A DNA stretch of 64,000 nucleotides. It comes from Melieria omissa. Lineage: Eukaryota > Arthropoda > Insecta > Diptera > Ulidiidae. The translations under genes and the position numbers were made by a program. This document shows, in pieces, positions 53,633 to 64,000 of this stretch (position 1 is its first letter; each line of letters begins with the position of its first letter). Where the stretch lies: positions 108,571,486 to 108,635,485 of the forward strand of contig OZ020269.1 of the NCBI GenBank assembly GCA_963971225.1, in the 5' to 3' direction. Under the pieces are notes generated by a model that saw nothing but the letters and a program-made list of their open reading frames with translations, searched no databases and was not told the DNA's origin.

Positions 53633-56600
53633 TTTGTAAGAGCAGAGCAGCAGCAGCGCGAGCAACCAGAGGAGCAGCACCACCCGCACCGCAGCGCAGC
53701 AGCCGTGGTGACGGGGCGTTGAGCAAGTTAGGCGTTGGACATGAAACAGATAGAGGTAGAGGTAGAGATAGAGGTTAAGTGGGTGAGGTCGTCGCGGCGT
53801 TGTAACCGAGAAAATTCACACAATGAACCAACTAGAAACGGCGTTATTCGTGCGAAAGAGATAAGCAACCAAAACAGAACATAAACGTAATTTACATACA
53901 TACACACTTTTTTCTAAAACTACAAATTATAATCGAACAGTAATAAGAAGATGACCCAAAAAGAAATCAGAAAAAGATGAAGTAAAAGTAACTTGCGTAA
54001 TTTAACTATAATATTTAACATATTTATACATACATACATCTATATATACATATATATATATATAAAGATTACTATAAAAAGCATAAAAAGGAATGCAGTC
54101 GAGTGAGGTGCAGCAAAGTTCCCTTGAAAATGTCACAATGGAGCAAAACGAAAACGAGCTCTGTATGGGAATTTGCACACACGAAAAATAAAAATAGAGA
54201 AGAGCGAAAATCGACAGCCGCTGCAACAAGTCAAAACACCAGCAAGTTTTACAATAACAACAACATATTTTTTTAGAAAAATTAATCAATAAGCAAGCAA
54301 CAAGTCAATCTTTTTGTTAAGACAGAAAAGCCTAAAAAACCGAAGCATTTACAAAACGAGAGCCCAATTCCAGTTTTTTGTAAACAATCAATGAAAAACT
54401 GTAACTACATTTTAAATGACCCAAAAACCAAGTAAATTGTTAGTTGAATTACAATGTGTGCACGAAAAGAGATGGATGACAACTATTGAAGGAATAGAAA
54501 ATCCAGCTGGAGGTCTACTTTATGTGAAAGTTTCTTCGAACACAAAATAACAGCTGGAGTCAGTAGGCTTAGGTTTTTTGCGTTTTGCATTTGCTTTTTT
54601 GTACTATTTGAATTATATTTCAAGTAGGTGTTTTAATTTTTACCCTCACCCATACACACACACACACACAATACATATATAATAATTATTGTTTGTTAAA
54701 TTAAGTCAACAATTACCAAACTTTGTATCCTATTAATTTTAGTTATCATGACAATTCGATACTTCTTATTGTATATTTTAAGTCAGCAGTTGGGCGCCGA
54801 AAGCATTCGAGTGTTCGAGGATGTTTAGCGGTGTTCGAACGCCCAGCAAACACTCTCGTTGTTTATGTTGTGCATGTAATCCACAATGGCCAGGGCCATC
54901 AAAGGGTTTTTACGCTTTGGTCACAACAACAAAGCTGGCAACTGCCTTTGCACATGATTCATTTGGAAAAAATGAACTCGGCGGCCACAATCACTTTGTT
55001 GTAAAGTGAAGGAACAAATCCCCTACACCAATTTCTGTGCCATTGCACAAACTGACGGTGTGAAATTTGAAATTTGAAATTTTTAATAATAATAATTTTG
55101 TCATACATACGAATCAAGTATGAGATTTGTGACTTGTGGTGATATTAGCTTTTTGTGTGAATCAAAGTCATTAACTTTTTATTATTATTATTTTTATTTT
55201 GATCAACTAAACAATTAGGCGCATTCTTTTATGGTATTTAATTTAAAATATTTGCTCACTTGCACTTGTGGCTTTTCTATTCACTATAAAATAATATACG
55301 CTCTTCCAATTGCTGTTTAAACTTTTTGTTCTATTTAAATGCTCTTCCATTTAATACTTTAGTTTCTTTAGAAGAAAGCCCGTCTATTAAGAACACGTGT
55401 GAAATATTGTGCAATTCTTTGCGCGCATAATTTCTGTCATTTTGAAGCACAAATCGTTCGGCACACCGTAGCTCTTCCGCTTCTGGCGGCGCAGCGGCGC
55501 CAGTTGGATTGTATAAAATGTTCCCCAGCCCCGCCCACACGATTCCCAAACATGTTCAATACACGCAAACACCCTGTGAACTGACGTACGGGACACATCA
55601 CTTTTCAATTGTATCATACAAGCAAGCAAGTCAAGCAACAATTTAGCTAGCTTTAATATATTTATGAAGTTTTTATTTACCCACTATGCATTTTCGCGTT
55701 CTTTCGCCTTTCCTACGTGTCGTCTAGGCACGTCGGAAATAGTTTACAATTTGCGTTTTTGATTGTTTAAGTAATTTACCTACAATTAAGTGAGTTTTAC
55801 GTTTACTGAGTTGTGTATGAACTGCAACAGACACTAGTTAACACGAAAACTAAAGTGAAATTGTGAAATGCTTTACTTGCTAAATAATAATTTTGATTTT
55901 ACTACAAATGTGTTTTTGATTTACTTTAATTTGACCGTTTCGAATCGACGCACATCAATGGTTTGAGTTTTATTCGTTGCCGAAGTGAAGTGTTATGAAA
56001 TTTTGCACAGCACAAATTGCGAATTAAGAAGACTGAATAAATGAGGGGTTAATACGAAACAATTTAAAAGCCAAAACAAGAAAGTAAAACTAGATTTTTG
56101 CTCAAAAAGACAATGGAAAACGTTAAATGCTACCGACCAAACGCAGACGCAGACGCCTTTGGTAGTTTGGCGACCAATGCAGAACGTTATAGCGTGCAAG
56201 ATTTTATAGCAAGTGTGTTGTTGCATTAAGTTCTTTTCATTTTGCAAATAAAGTAGAAGCTGAAAAAGGTTGTATGCCAATTTTAAAACCATTTTAGTTC
56301 AGTTAACCAGTACTGATTTGTCTTTATGTGAAGTATGCTTTGCAGATCTTTAATTGCTTTGGTTTTATTTCATCTCCACTGGCACCAAAGTCGACTTCAG
56401 TGAATTGCACACAATTTCTTATGACTTTCAATACACCTTAAAAAAAGTAAACTACCGGTAAATGCATTTCCAAAATATCACACTGAAAATAAACAGATAT
56501 CGTTCTTATCAATTGATCAGAAAAGCAACAATTGACTCTTTTATGAAAATTCATACATCAAGTGCATTTTTTAAACAGAAATCCATACACACACACACAA

Positions 56601-59100
56601 TAATAATAGCATAAAAACATACAAGTCCGTTTTATGTGTAACAAATAGCAAGTACTTTTTTATTATCACAACAACAACAACAAACAATAACAACAAACAA
56701 ATAATAGCAGCCCATTACGGTAAAAACGAAACATAGGTAAAACTGAATTTTAAACTCGACAAAGATATCATTGCATAAACCTAACAACAAACTCGAGAAG
56801 AAGAGCAAACTTTTTAGCAAAATACATAAATGCGATAAGTGATTAAAATTTAACCACCTATAAATGTAATACACACGCAACATCTTTGAATCATACATGC
56901 TTTATATGTTTTGTTAATAATTTTGTTTGATTTAGTTTGATTTTGAATAAATTTAATGTGCTTTCAAACGAATTCGAATGCCGCGGTTCAACAACTGTGA
57001 TCAATATTTGCAGAATGCTTCAGTCTGCACACTGTGAATCACATTGTTGGTGTAGCAGGGCCGTAGAAATAAGAATTGCCGCAATGTTGATCACCAACAA
57101 CAATATCACATTGATTTTTGTCTCAGTTGGGGTCAAGTGCCCAATGATTGGGTTTTTTTCTTTTTGATTTAGATAAATGACAGTTGCTTGAGACAGAAAA
57201 AGAAGAAGAAGAATGTGGTATGCGTTGAGTTTTTCATAATGAATTTTTGTAATTTAAGTTATTTAGCGAAAATATTTATTAGATTTGTTTCGTTGATTTT
57301 CGTTTCAGTTGAATCATGAGAAATGTTTGCGTTGATCATCATCTTCTCTCATTAGCATAGTGTATACAAAACTTACGCGTAATATTGAACATACATATTT
57401 AACAGTATAGCAACTAAAAACATTTAACAAAAATGAAATCAACCAAACTTACTATAAATCCATTTACATACATAAATGTAGTGTTGTGAAATTATTGCTT
57501 ACGAATACACTCATACAAACAAACACAAATTATTACAAATATTATTACTAGTAATTAGCTTATATTGAGAATATTGAGAAGGAAGCTGAATTGAAACAAC
57601 AACAAATATTTAATATGAATGGAATTCTTGAGCAATTTTTAGAAGCTCACTTCCTCAAAACGTCAAAGTAGTTAAAAAAAAGTAAAGGCTTTTGAGTCGT
57701 GTGCAGGAAGCGACGGCGACCGGACAACGTTGCATCACGGAAAAAACGGTTTACAAAACTCATGTAACGATAACGCCATTATTAAATTGAAATTGAAAAT
57801 CAAAATCACAAAAATCTACAATACAAAAATTCAACTTTTGGCAAAAACAAATTACCACTTTCGAGTATACATAACGAATCGCGAGAAGCATATGAGATAT
57901 AGTCAGCAAGAGAGCAAAATTATACGGTTCGATGTTAAGCAAAATTTTACAACAAAATTTATTCATAAAAATTACATAGTAAGCAAAACAAAATACTCTT
58001 TCGGCTAGCGGGATAACGAATCGCACCCAGAGGCGCCAGCCTCGCAAATTCATAAACGTTCGCGCCATCACACATCACGCACACATTCATACCCACACAA
58101 CCCCCCATACAACAATCCGAGTAAATATGCTTTTGCGTTATGCCTGAAAGTCTTACAGACTTTAATTAAATTAAATTAAATTCTTACAGACTTTAATTAA
58201 ATTAAATTAAATTAAATTCAAATCAATTAAATTAAGTAAAATGATTGTATAAATTAATGGCGATTCATTGCAAATGTACTAAAATTACGGTTAAGTTTCC
58301 ACACGCAACTAAATGCAGCGCCAGGATAGCTTTTTTATACGTGTGACTGTTTAATTGGGTACTTTCCACAACTATTTTTGCTATTAAATCAGCACAAACA
58401 CACAGCGAACACAGAACAAATCAAAATTTCATGCAACCAACTCAACTTATCATGTACCAACGTTCCGGCGTCAGTCATTTCACCTCATTCGCATTCATTC
58501 GTAACTCACAACAACATGCATACTCACCTCCATCGTCACTCATTCGCGAGACCCACTGCGAGCCTGTTTTAGGGATGCAATGAATGGATTGTCCCGCGTG
58601 AGCAGCAACTAGCGAAACTCTACCCCTCTATCTTGAATGTCAGGTTATATATTATTAAACTTTTAAAATATTGAAAAAGCCCTAAGAGAGAAACAAAAAC
58701 AAACAAATGATTATACCTAAATGTAAAAAAACAACAAAAGCAAAATTTAATGCGCAAGAATCGAATGAGCGACCGCCGGCACACACAATTCACCACTCAA
58801 TTGCCATACACCGACCAGCAGTCAGTCGGTTGAAGCAAAACGGGGTGAGATGCTATGAACAGAAAATGCTAGGAGTGAGTTCTACGAAATTCCGTAAATA
58901 GTGAAAGTTCGTAAAGTATTGATATTTACACATACTCATACCACGAAATTATCAAAACAAAAAAAAACATTTAATAAAACTAAAACCTAAAAAAAATCAC
59001 GAAGAGAAACTACCACAAAAACCGAGTAAGACAACATATTGCCAATTTATGTTGGATCAATAAACCAAAAAAAACAACAAAAAAACAACAAAACAAAACC
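53633..59100 (+). other. Dscam1: probable Dscam1 3' UTR and downstream sequence
   Basis: No convincing coding exon is seen. The first 200 bp are (CAG)-rich, then AGATAGAGGTAGAGG-type repeats (53747-53775), AT-rich sequence, (TA)n at 54045-54063, and (CA)n at 54655-54671 and 56588-56600. An AATAAA at 59059-59064, just before an A-rich stretch, is one possible poly(A) signal; earlier AATAAA also occur. The 3' UTR end is a guess. Confidence 0.5.
58153..58217. repeat. TTAAA tandem repeat with duplicated flank
   Basis: TCTTACAGACTTTAATTAAA occurs twice, each copy followed by repeats of AATTAAATTAAAT. It is low-complexity sequence of slipped-strand type. Confidence 0.8.
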
Positions 59101-59175
59101 CTTGACTTTTATTGCAAACCTGTGAATAGGTCATTTAATAATTTATTACAATGTTCTTAATTGCATTTTGTGCAG

Positions 59176-59265
59176 TTTGAGCAGCGAACCGCAGGAAGCT
59201 GTGCACTGCTGTATCGCAAAGTCGATAAGGCGATTCGTGTGGTGAAGGCAGTGGCCATACTAACG
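59176..59265 (+). CDS. candidate exon A of an unrecognised plus-strand gene
   Basis: 30 open codons, from FEQRTAGSCALLYRKV to KAIRVVKAVAILT, between acceptor CATTTTGTGCAG and donor GTTAGT, in phase 0. The hydrophobic/basic composition looks coding rather than random. The product is not recognised, and a chance frame is possible. Confidence 0.35.
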
Positions 59266-59438
59266 GTTAGTGCTGCCAATTTGCAGCACTCGAGAGGTTG
59301 TAGTATTGCTTTCATGTGGCAGTGCCGATGAGCCAAGACCCGAACCAAACACAAAGTGAAATTTCAAATTTCGATCTTTGAATAGAATTGAATTGAAAAT
59401 TGTCATTCGGTGGACATTTGGGCAAGGAGAATCACTAA

Positions 59439-59877
59439 AGGCTTGATTACACGTAACGAGTAGAGTGAGAAGACAGCAACTCGAACGAGTACTCGTTTCG
59501 TCTAAACGGTAAGGTGAGTTCTTGATTGAGTCAGTCACCGATGAAAGTGGCGAGAGAGCCACTAGAATCACATTTTGTTTGCTAGGCCGAGCGACCACTA
59601 CTTTACCGTTATATTTTTCTCTTTTCGCAGCGATTCGCGCATTCGTCACATGCAGAATCGCTCGTAACATGCGGTATGCGTCACACACCACTTTTCGCTC
59701 GGTTGAGTTTAATTGCGCGAGTTGCTTAGTTCATTTTGTGCATTGTAAAACCGAACTGACTCGCCGCGTGTCGAAATACGTTTGAACAACTCGTCGCTTT
59801 TGCTCGCTATCCCAATTCTTTCGGCCTAGTACCATTTTGATGCCTCGTCACTCGACTCGTTACGTGTAATCAAGCCT
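59439..59877. mobile_element. MITE with 30-bp inverted repeats and TAA duplication
   Basis: The left end AGGCTTGATTACACGTAACG continues to about 59468; the complement lies at 59848-59877, with one mismatch in ~30 bp. TAA flanks both ends (59436-59438 and 59878-59880), a 3-bp duplication typical of PIF/Harbinger elements. The 439 bp contain no recognisable transposase. Confidence 0.8.
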
Positions 59878-59882
59878 TAAGC

Positions 59883-60659
59883 AATTCTGTGGTCAAAAGC
59901 AATAACCGTCTAAGTCGAAAATTGCTGTTTCAAGCAATCTCGTTTTAAAGTTTCAGCGCGTAGTGTGTTCGTTATGGGAATGCGAATAGGTTTTTATTAA
60001 TAACTTTTTTATTTTAAAGTTACAAACTCCCCGATTTTACACAAACGTAGAGCACAGTCAAGGGAACGTGGTGGCATTCATAACTCAATTTCTTCTTAAC
60101 CCTTTCGCTACAGGTTTTTACTGGGGAAAGATACAATTTTAAATTTTTCGTCTTAAACTTCTATGTGGTTATATTACCAACATTCCAAAAAAAGTTTTTA
60201 ATTTTTATACTCGGACCCTGTATTTTAGAGCGTTTTTCTATAAGAGCAACCACATCGTTCTGGCTGTAATAATTACGAAAACATTAAATTTTTTACGCAT
60301 AACGAAAATTTGAATATTTTTTCATTTATTTCAGCCAAAATTAAAAAATAAATGTATCTAAATTGAAAGAAAACATCAAATCAAAAAGGTTCTCTAATTT
60401 TTTCTGCTTCTTCTTCCTCTACTATGTCAAGATATACTATTAAAAAACATGTATACTTCTCTTCTTTAAACTTTAATACTCAGTTTATTAATTTCGTATT
60501 TTTTCTAAAACTTCAAGCTATTCTAAAGACCAACAAAAAGATCTATTCTTGCAACCATTGGGGATGCAGACGTCCACAAAGTAGCATGTTGCCATATGGC
60601 CACAAAATAACGAAAAGGTTAAGTTGACTTAAGCGGTTATTGCTTTTGACCACAGAATT
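59883..60659. mobile_element. inverted-repeat element abutting the previous MITE
   Basis: The left arm AATTCTGTGGTCAAAAGCAA, continuing TAACCG (59883-59908), is inverted exactly at 60634-60659; similarity extends to about 35 bp with mismatches. The interior is AT-rich, with a short frame at 60424-60627 ending in Cys/His-containing SCNHWGCRRPQ. I cannot assign it to a transposase family. Confidence 0.7.
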
Positions 60660-60870
60660 ATCGAGTATTTCTAACCCAAAAATCGAACTGTTCAGATAGA
60701 CCTATTTCCACCGTAAGTAAATATTTACGTAAATTTATAACTTCATGCTCAAGTATTCACTTTTACTTGAAAGCAATCCAACTCTCCTTTTTATGTCTTT
60801 TATTTTTTGAACTGGAAACTACTATGCACCGTCGCCCGTGCACACACATTGGCTTCGGCGTAATGTGCAG

Positions 60871-60941
60871 GGTGTGGCGCCACCGCTAAAGTCACCGCAA
60901 AGTCAGCCACAAAACGCAGTTAAGGACGTCCAGGTGTTAAG
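60871..60941 (+). CDS. candidate exon B of an unrecognised plus-strand gene
   Basis: 71 nt. Reads GVAPPLKSPQSQPQNAVKDV then Q-V-L and a split codon. The acceptor is GTAATGTGCAG and the donor GTAATT. It joins in frame to candidate A (phase 0) and candidate C (phase 2). The product is not recognised. Confidence 0.33.
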
Positions 60942-61347
60942 GTAATTACGACTGGCTGACAACATATGAATGTTATCATGTGTATCAGTATGTGGTATGT
61001 GGTAGAAGAGGATGACAGTCAAGTGTGGACTGAATGTTGACAAATTTGTTGAATGAAATGGATATTGGAAATGAAAACCCTGTTTTTCAGATTTCGTTAC
61101 ATGAATAACTGACCACCAAAAGTTCTCAAATATTAGCTCATACCGTATAGTGAAAGTGTTTTGAAAGAGCGAACAGAAATCTTCACTATTTCCAATTCAC
61201 TTTTCCAGTTTCACATTCTTCGACTTTAGTGGAATTAATTTTGAAATTCGACTGCGCCCGCCTGTAGGGTGCAAAAATGCAAATAATACCCATGCTCAGA
61301 AGAACATTACCGTTATTTATTTATTTTTATTTTTCTGCTGTGCACAG

Positions 61348-61408
61348 TTCAACATCCATGGGGAGGAATTACAAGCGCCAGCGCCTGGCGATGGGGAAGC
61401 GGAAATAA
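61348..61408 (+). CDS. candidate terminal exon C of an unrecognised plus-strand gene
   Basis: Starts after TTTCTGCTGTGCACAG. In the phase set by candidate B it reads S-STSMGRNYKRQRLAMGKRK and ends at TAA 61406-61408, where AATAAA signals overlap and follow (61404-61414). A short basic C-terminus is predicted; expression is unproven. Confidence 0.33.
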
Positions 61409-61414
61409 AATAAA

Positions 61415-63062
61415 CTAAGTAAACTCGAAAGGACACAGGACACACTTGGCAGGTTTCATAATTGGTTGGGGAGCAGGGCAGCGGTTAGTTGGCGAGCAGT
61501 TAGGGGGGGCAATTCCGCACAGAAGAGGCGTGGCGAGGAGCGTGCGGGACGTGCACGTTTTACGTTGCTATTTGGCGCCACTAAACAAGCGACGGTGGGA
61601 GAAATGTTTAGTACTCGCTGAAGTGGATGTGCTGTGTGTGGGGGCGAGAGCTGGTGTTAGTGCTTAACGGTAATGGTTGGGTTGTGCACTGTCAACGCGT
61701 GACTGACATGCAATGTTCTCCTCTAAGCGGGTAGTGAAATGTATTCTGGCGTTTTAGTTGCTTTTTTTATAAAAATAGTAACTGTTTTGCTGCTGCTGCC
61801 TGTTTTGTTTTTTTTTTCGATTGGCTATGTTTTATTTTTTTCGTTGTTTTAATTGCGTTGGGAAAAAGGCAAAGTACAGAAATTACATTTATTCTAATTA
61901 GTAAAAATGGAACGAAAAATTACAATGGCTGTTTGGCGTTTGAGCTTCATGCCAAAAAAATTCTGGCAAAAAATTAAATTAAAATAGAACTAAATGAAAA
62001 AAATTAAATAAAGTAATAAATAAAATAAATAAACAACTCAAATAAATATAACAAATGAATTTTTAAATTTTAACTTGTCCAACATGCTTTAGACAACAAA
62101 CTTTGTTGCTGCAATAACATTCAATTTAGCAAACAAATTACCTTTAAGTTGTCAGTCGCTAATGATCTGATGTTGTAGATTTTTTGTGTACATGCCACAG
62201 TCTTCACACCAACTGCTACTACAATATATATATACTATAAGTACATATGTATGTATGTACCTATATAGACCTATACATACCGATCGTTTACACATTTACC
62301 AAGTTTTGACTGCCTGCATTGTTGTACTTTTTTATTTTTCCTACTTTAATTTTAGTGTTTTCTCTGGCATTTTCCCTCTTTTGTTTTACGATTTTACTAC
62401 CTCGAGTCCATAACATAACGATTACTACTTTTATTGTTTTTAGTGCGATTACTTTTGTTGCATTGTTGTTGTTGCTGTAAATAGACTCAGTCATAATTAT
62501 GTTTAATGACTTTGGCAAATAAATTAACTCAGCATCAGGCATTCGGCTGTGTTGGGCTGCGGCGCTGAGCATCGTAACTGCTCGGTGGCCCATTTCGTTC
62601 GGATTTGTTTTATTGGTTTTTGCCTTTTTTCATTCGATGGATTTTTCCTCGTTTGTTGTAAATAAAACTTTGTGACTCTATGTGTGCCAACACATACCAA
62701 ATTATAACTAAGTAGGTATGTGGGCATTTACAATAAAAGTAAGTTTCGGTTTCTTAGGGTCTAAGGTAAGACACTTGTTGGCCTGGCTGGCAGCGCCCAT
62801 AAATGTTTTTGTTGTGTTCACTAATTCGTCGTTTTGTTTTTAGTCTAAGCGATTAGTAAACTTTGAATTGACGGTTAGTGACAACGAATGCAAGGTTTTA
62901 CTTGCGGAAATAAATACGAGGTACTTCATGCACTTTTTTGAATGAAGCTGCTGTTTAAGGTCCTGAATGTAGCATAAACCATGAGATATTTGTACGGTTA
63001 GGTTGGGTGGCTGGCTCCGTAAGAGGCACTTGCTTACTTGCTTAACTGGACATAACAACCCG
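61415..63062. other. non-coding stretch, AT-rich on the right
   Basis: No gene is recognised. It includes A-rich (AAT)n-like sequence near 61965-62055 and a (TA)n run at 62224-62236. The reading frames present look like chance. Confidence 0.5.
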
Positions 63063-63340
63063 TTACCGGGTTACGGCCTGCCGCATAAGCTCTCTCCAGA
63101 CGCCTCTGCTTTGCGCGCGCCTTCTCCAGATAGTCACACCAAGAGGAGTTAGGGCGCCGTCAACTTGGTTCTTCCACCGGAACGATGGCCTCCCTTTTCG
63201 CCGACGACCTCCAACTACCGCATCGAACACATTTTTCGCGAGAGCTTCATCGTCCGTAAGGCAGAAATGGCCAAGCCAGAGTAGCCGCTGGATGTTAATT
63301 CGCTGTGTTACGCCCATGTCTTTATATAGGGGTTTCCAAC
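63063..63340 (-). pseudogene. non-LTR retrotransposon reverse transcriptase, C-terminal remnant
   Basis: On the minus strand the frame reads RINIQRLLWLGHF, FDAVVGGRRRKGRPSFRW and WRRRAQSRGVWRELMRQA, the typical end of endonuclease-reverse transcriptase ORFs of insect non-LTR elements (the R-L-x-W-L-G-H block followed by G-R-R-R-x-G-R-P). It continues, after an insertion, at 63925-64000. Confidence 0.8.
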
Positions 63341-63364
63341 AAGAAGTGTTATTTTGAATCACCC

Positions 63365-63920
63365 GGTACTTTTGGTCACTTTTGAAGCTTTTATTCTTTG
63401 ACATTTGACAAGTAGAAACGACGCCATTACTAAAAATGAAACGATACATGCTTCAACAACGCATTGAAATTATTAAATTTCACTACAAAAATGGTGAAAA
63501 TCTTGCAGTCACAGTTCGCAAAACTAAAGCATTTTTGGGTCGTCGTGAAGCACCTTGTCGGACCGCAATACAGCAAAATTGTCGCATCTGGGGCTCGGAA
63601 AACCCAAGAGTTATTGTTGAGAAGCCTCTTCATCCTCAAGATGAAGGTGGTCACAATTGGCCACCGAGATCTTGTGATTTAACACCTTGCGACTTCTTCC
63701 TTTGGGGCCACGTGAAAGATAAGGTGTACGCAGCATCCTATAGAGTGGTCTGTGGTACTCAAATGCCTACCGAGACCTTAGTGAGTAGCTCCTATTGGCA
63801 AGTGAATGTTTTTTTTTTAAATACGAGCCAACGCGTAGGGGTTACGCGTATAAATGCGAGGCATTGCGCTGGTTCAAGAAGGATATATAGGTTGGAAGAA
63901 AGGATGTTGGGTGAAGAGTA
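63365..63920. mobile_element. transposase-bearing insertion within the reverse transcriptase remnant
   Basis: The reverse transcriptase frame is interrupted near 63340 and resumes near 63925, and a plus-strand transposase frame lies between. Exact ends and target duplication could not be fixed; a rearrangement rather than one clean insertion is possible. Confidence 0.45.
63436..63732 (+). pseudogene. mariner-like transposase, internally deleted
   Basis: The N-terminal HTH part (QQRIEIIKFHYKNGENLAV, then TVRKTKAFLGRREAP) runs into SENPRVIVEKPLHPQ, then jumps to the C-terminal catalytic block HNWPPRSCDLTPCDFFLWGH and V-K-D-K-V-Y-A. The middle of the catalytic domain is missing, although the frame stays open. 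Beyond 63732 the sequence no longer resembles a transposase. Confidence 0.7.
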
Positions 63921-63924
63921 ATCC

Positions 63925-64000
63925 TTCACTTTATCTCCAGGCTGACATCATTGATGCTGTTTGTGGCGGTGCCAAGGTAAACGAATTCCTTGACAACTTC
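63925..64000 (-). pseudogene. non-LTR reverse transcriptase remnant, upstream part at window edge
   Basis: On the minus strand it reads EVVKEFVYLGTATNSINDVS then L-E-I-K and a stop where these proteins usually have Arg (R-R-I-T-L). F-V-Y-L-G-[ST] is the standard block just after the polymerase domain of such elements. It extends past the window edge. Confidence 0.75.

Larger units (their letters stand above)
50863..53556 (+). other. Dscam1: intron 23
   Basis: 2.7 kb. A ~1 kb inverted-repeat element with a 22-bp tandem array occupies 51900-52885. The rest is unremarkable AT-rich sequence plus a (CA)n run near 53295-53308. Confidence 0.65.

Noticed and set aside
55331..55641. Minus-strand frames near 55.4 kb
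   Set aside because: Two frames overlap on the same strand with no conserved motif; treated as chance within the probable 3' UTR region.
61446..61667. 73-codon frame beginning MAGFIIGWGAGQ
   Set aside because: No motif, no splice or poly(A) context, and Gly/Arg-rich composition follows local GC content; probably chance.

Overview
The window holds the 3' three-quarters of one very large gene, Dscam1 (Down syndrome cell adhesion molecule 1), on the plus strand from the left edge to a TAA at 53630-53632. The constant exons read almost residue for residue like Drosophila Dscam1 as I recall it. AT-rich introns, mariner/Tc1-type transposons and a non-LTR reverse transcriptase tail suggest a higher fly (Cyclorrhapha) that is probably not Drosophila, perhaps a tephritid; the species is inference.

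Layout. 1-14659: exon 6 cluster (N-terminal half of Ig3), entered part-way. I count one partial and 50 complete variants (w1-w51 in window order); two of them (w31, w34) carry in-frame TAG codons. 15169-16243: constant exons 7 and 8. 16578-32997: the whole exon 9 cluster, 32 alternative complete Ig7 domains, all open. 35340-38430: constant exons 10-16 (Ig8, Ig9, FNIII 1-4, Ig10, FNIII 5-6). 41589-42453: the two alternative transmembrane exons 17.1 and 17.2. 46165-53632: cytoplasmic-tail exons 18-24, plus a candidate 15-nt microexon. 53633 to about 59.1 kb: probable 3' UTR.

How the parts work together. The mRNA takes one exon from each cluster, so the visible part alone could encode about 49 x 32 x 2 ectodomain/TM combinations before exon 4 is counted. 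In Drosophila, exon 6 choice uses one intronic docking site that pairs with a selector sequence before each variant. The introns here repeat a matching motif (consensus TCCCAACATTCAGGCAGTT), so its complement is predicted upstream of the window. Exon 9 variants have uniformly non-consensus donors, unlike many of the constant exons.

Accessory DNA: an internally deleted mariner nested in an older inverted-repeat element inside the exon 9 cluster; a full-length but broken Tc1-like element in intron 17; a tRNA-derived, SINE-like sequence in intron 19; a small TA-flanked MITE in intron 22; a ~1 kb inverted-repeat element with ten copies of a 22-bp palindromic unit in intron 23; two abutting inverted-repeat elements at 59.4-60.7 kb; and a reverse-transcriptase remnant interrupted by a deleted transposase at the right edge. 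Three short phase-compatible open exons at 59.2-61.4 kb may be the end of an unrecognised plus-strand gene.
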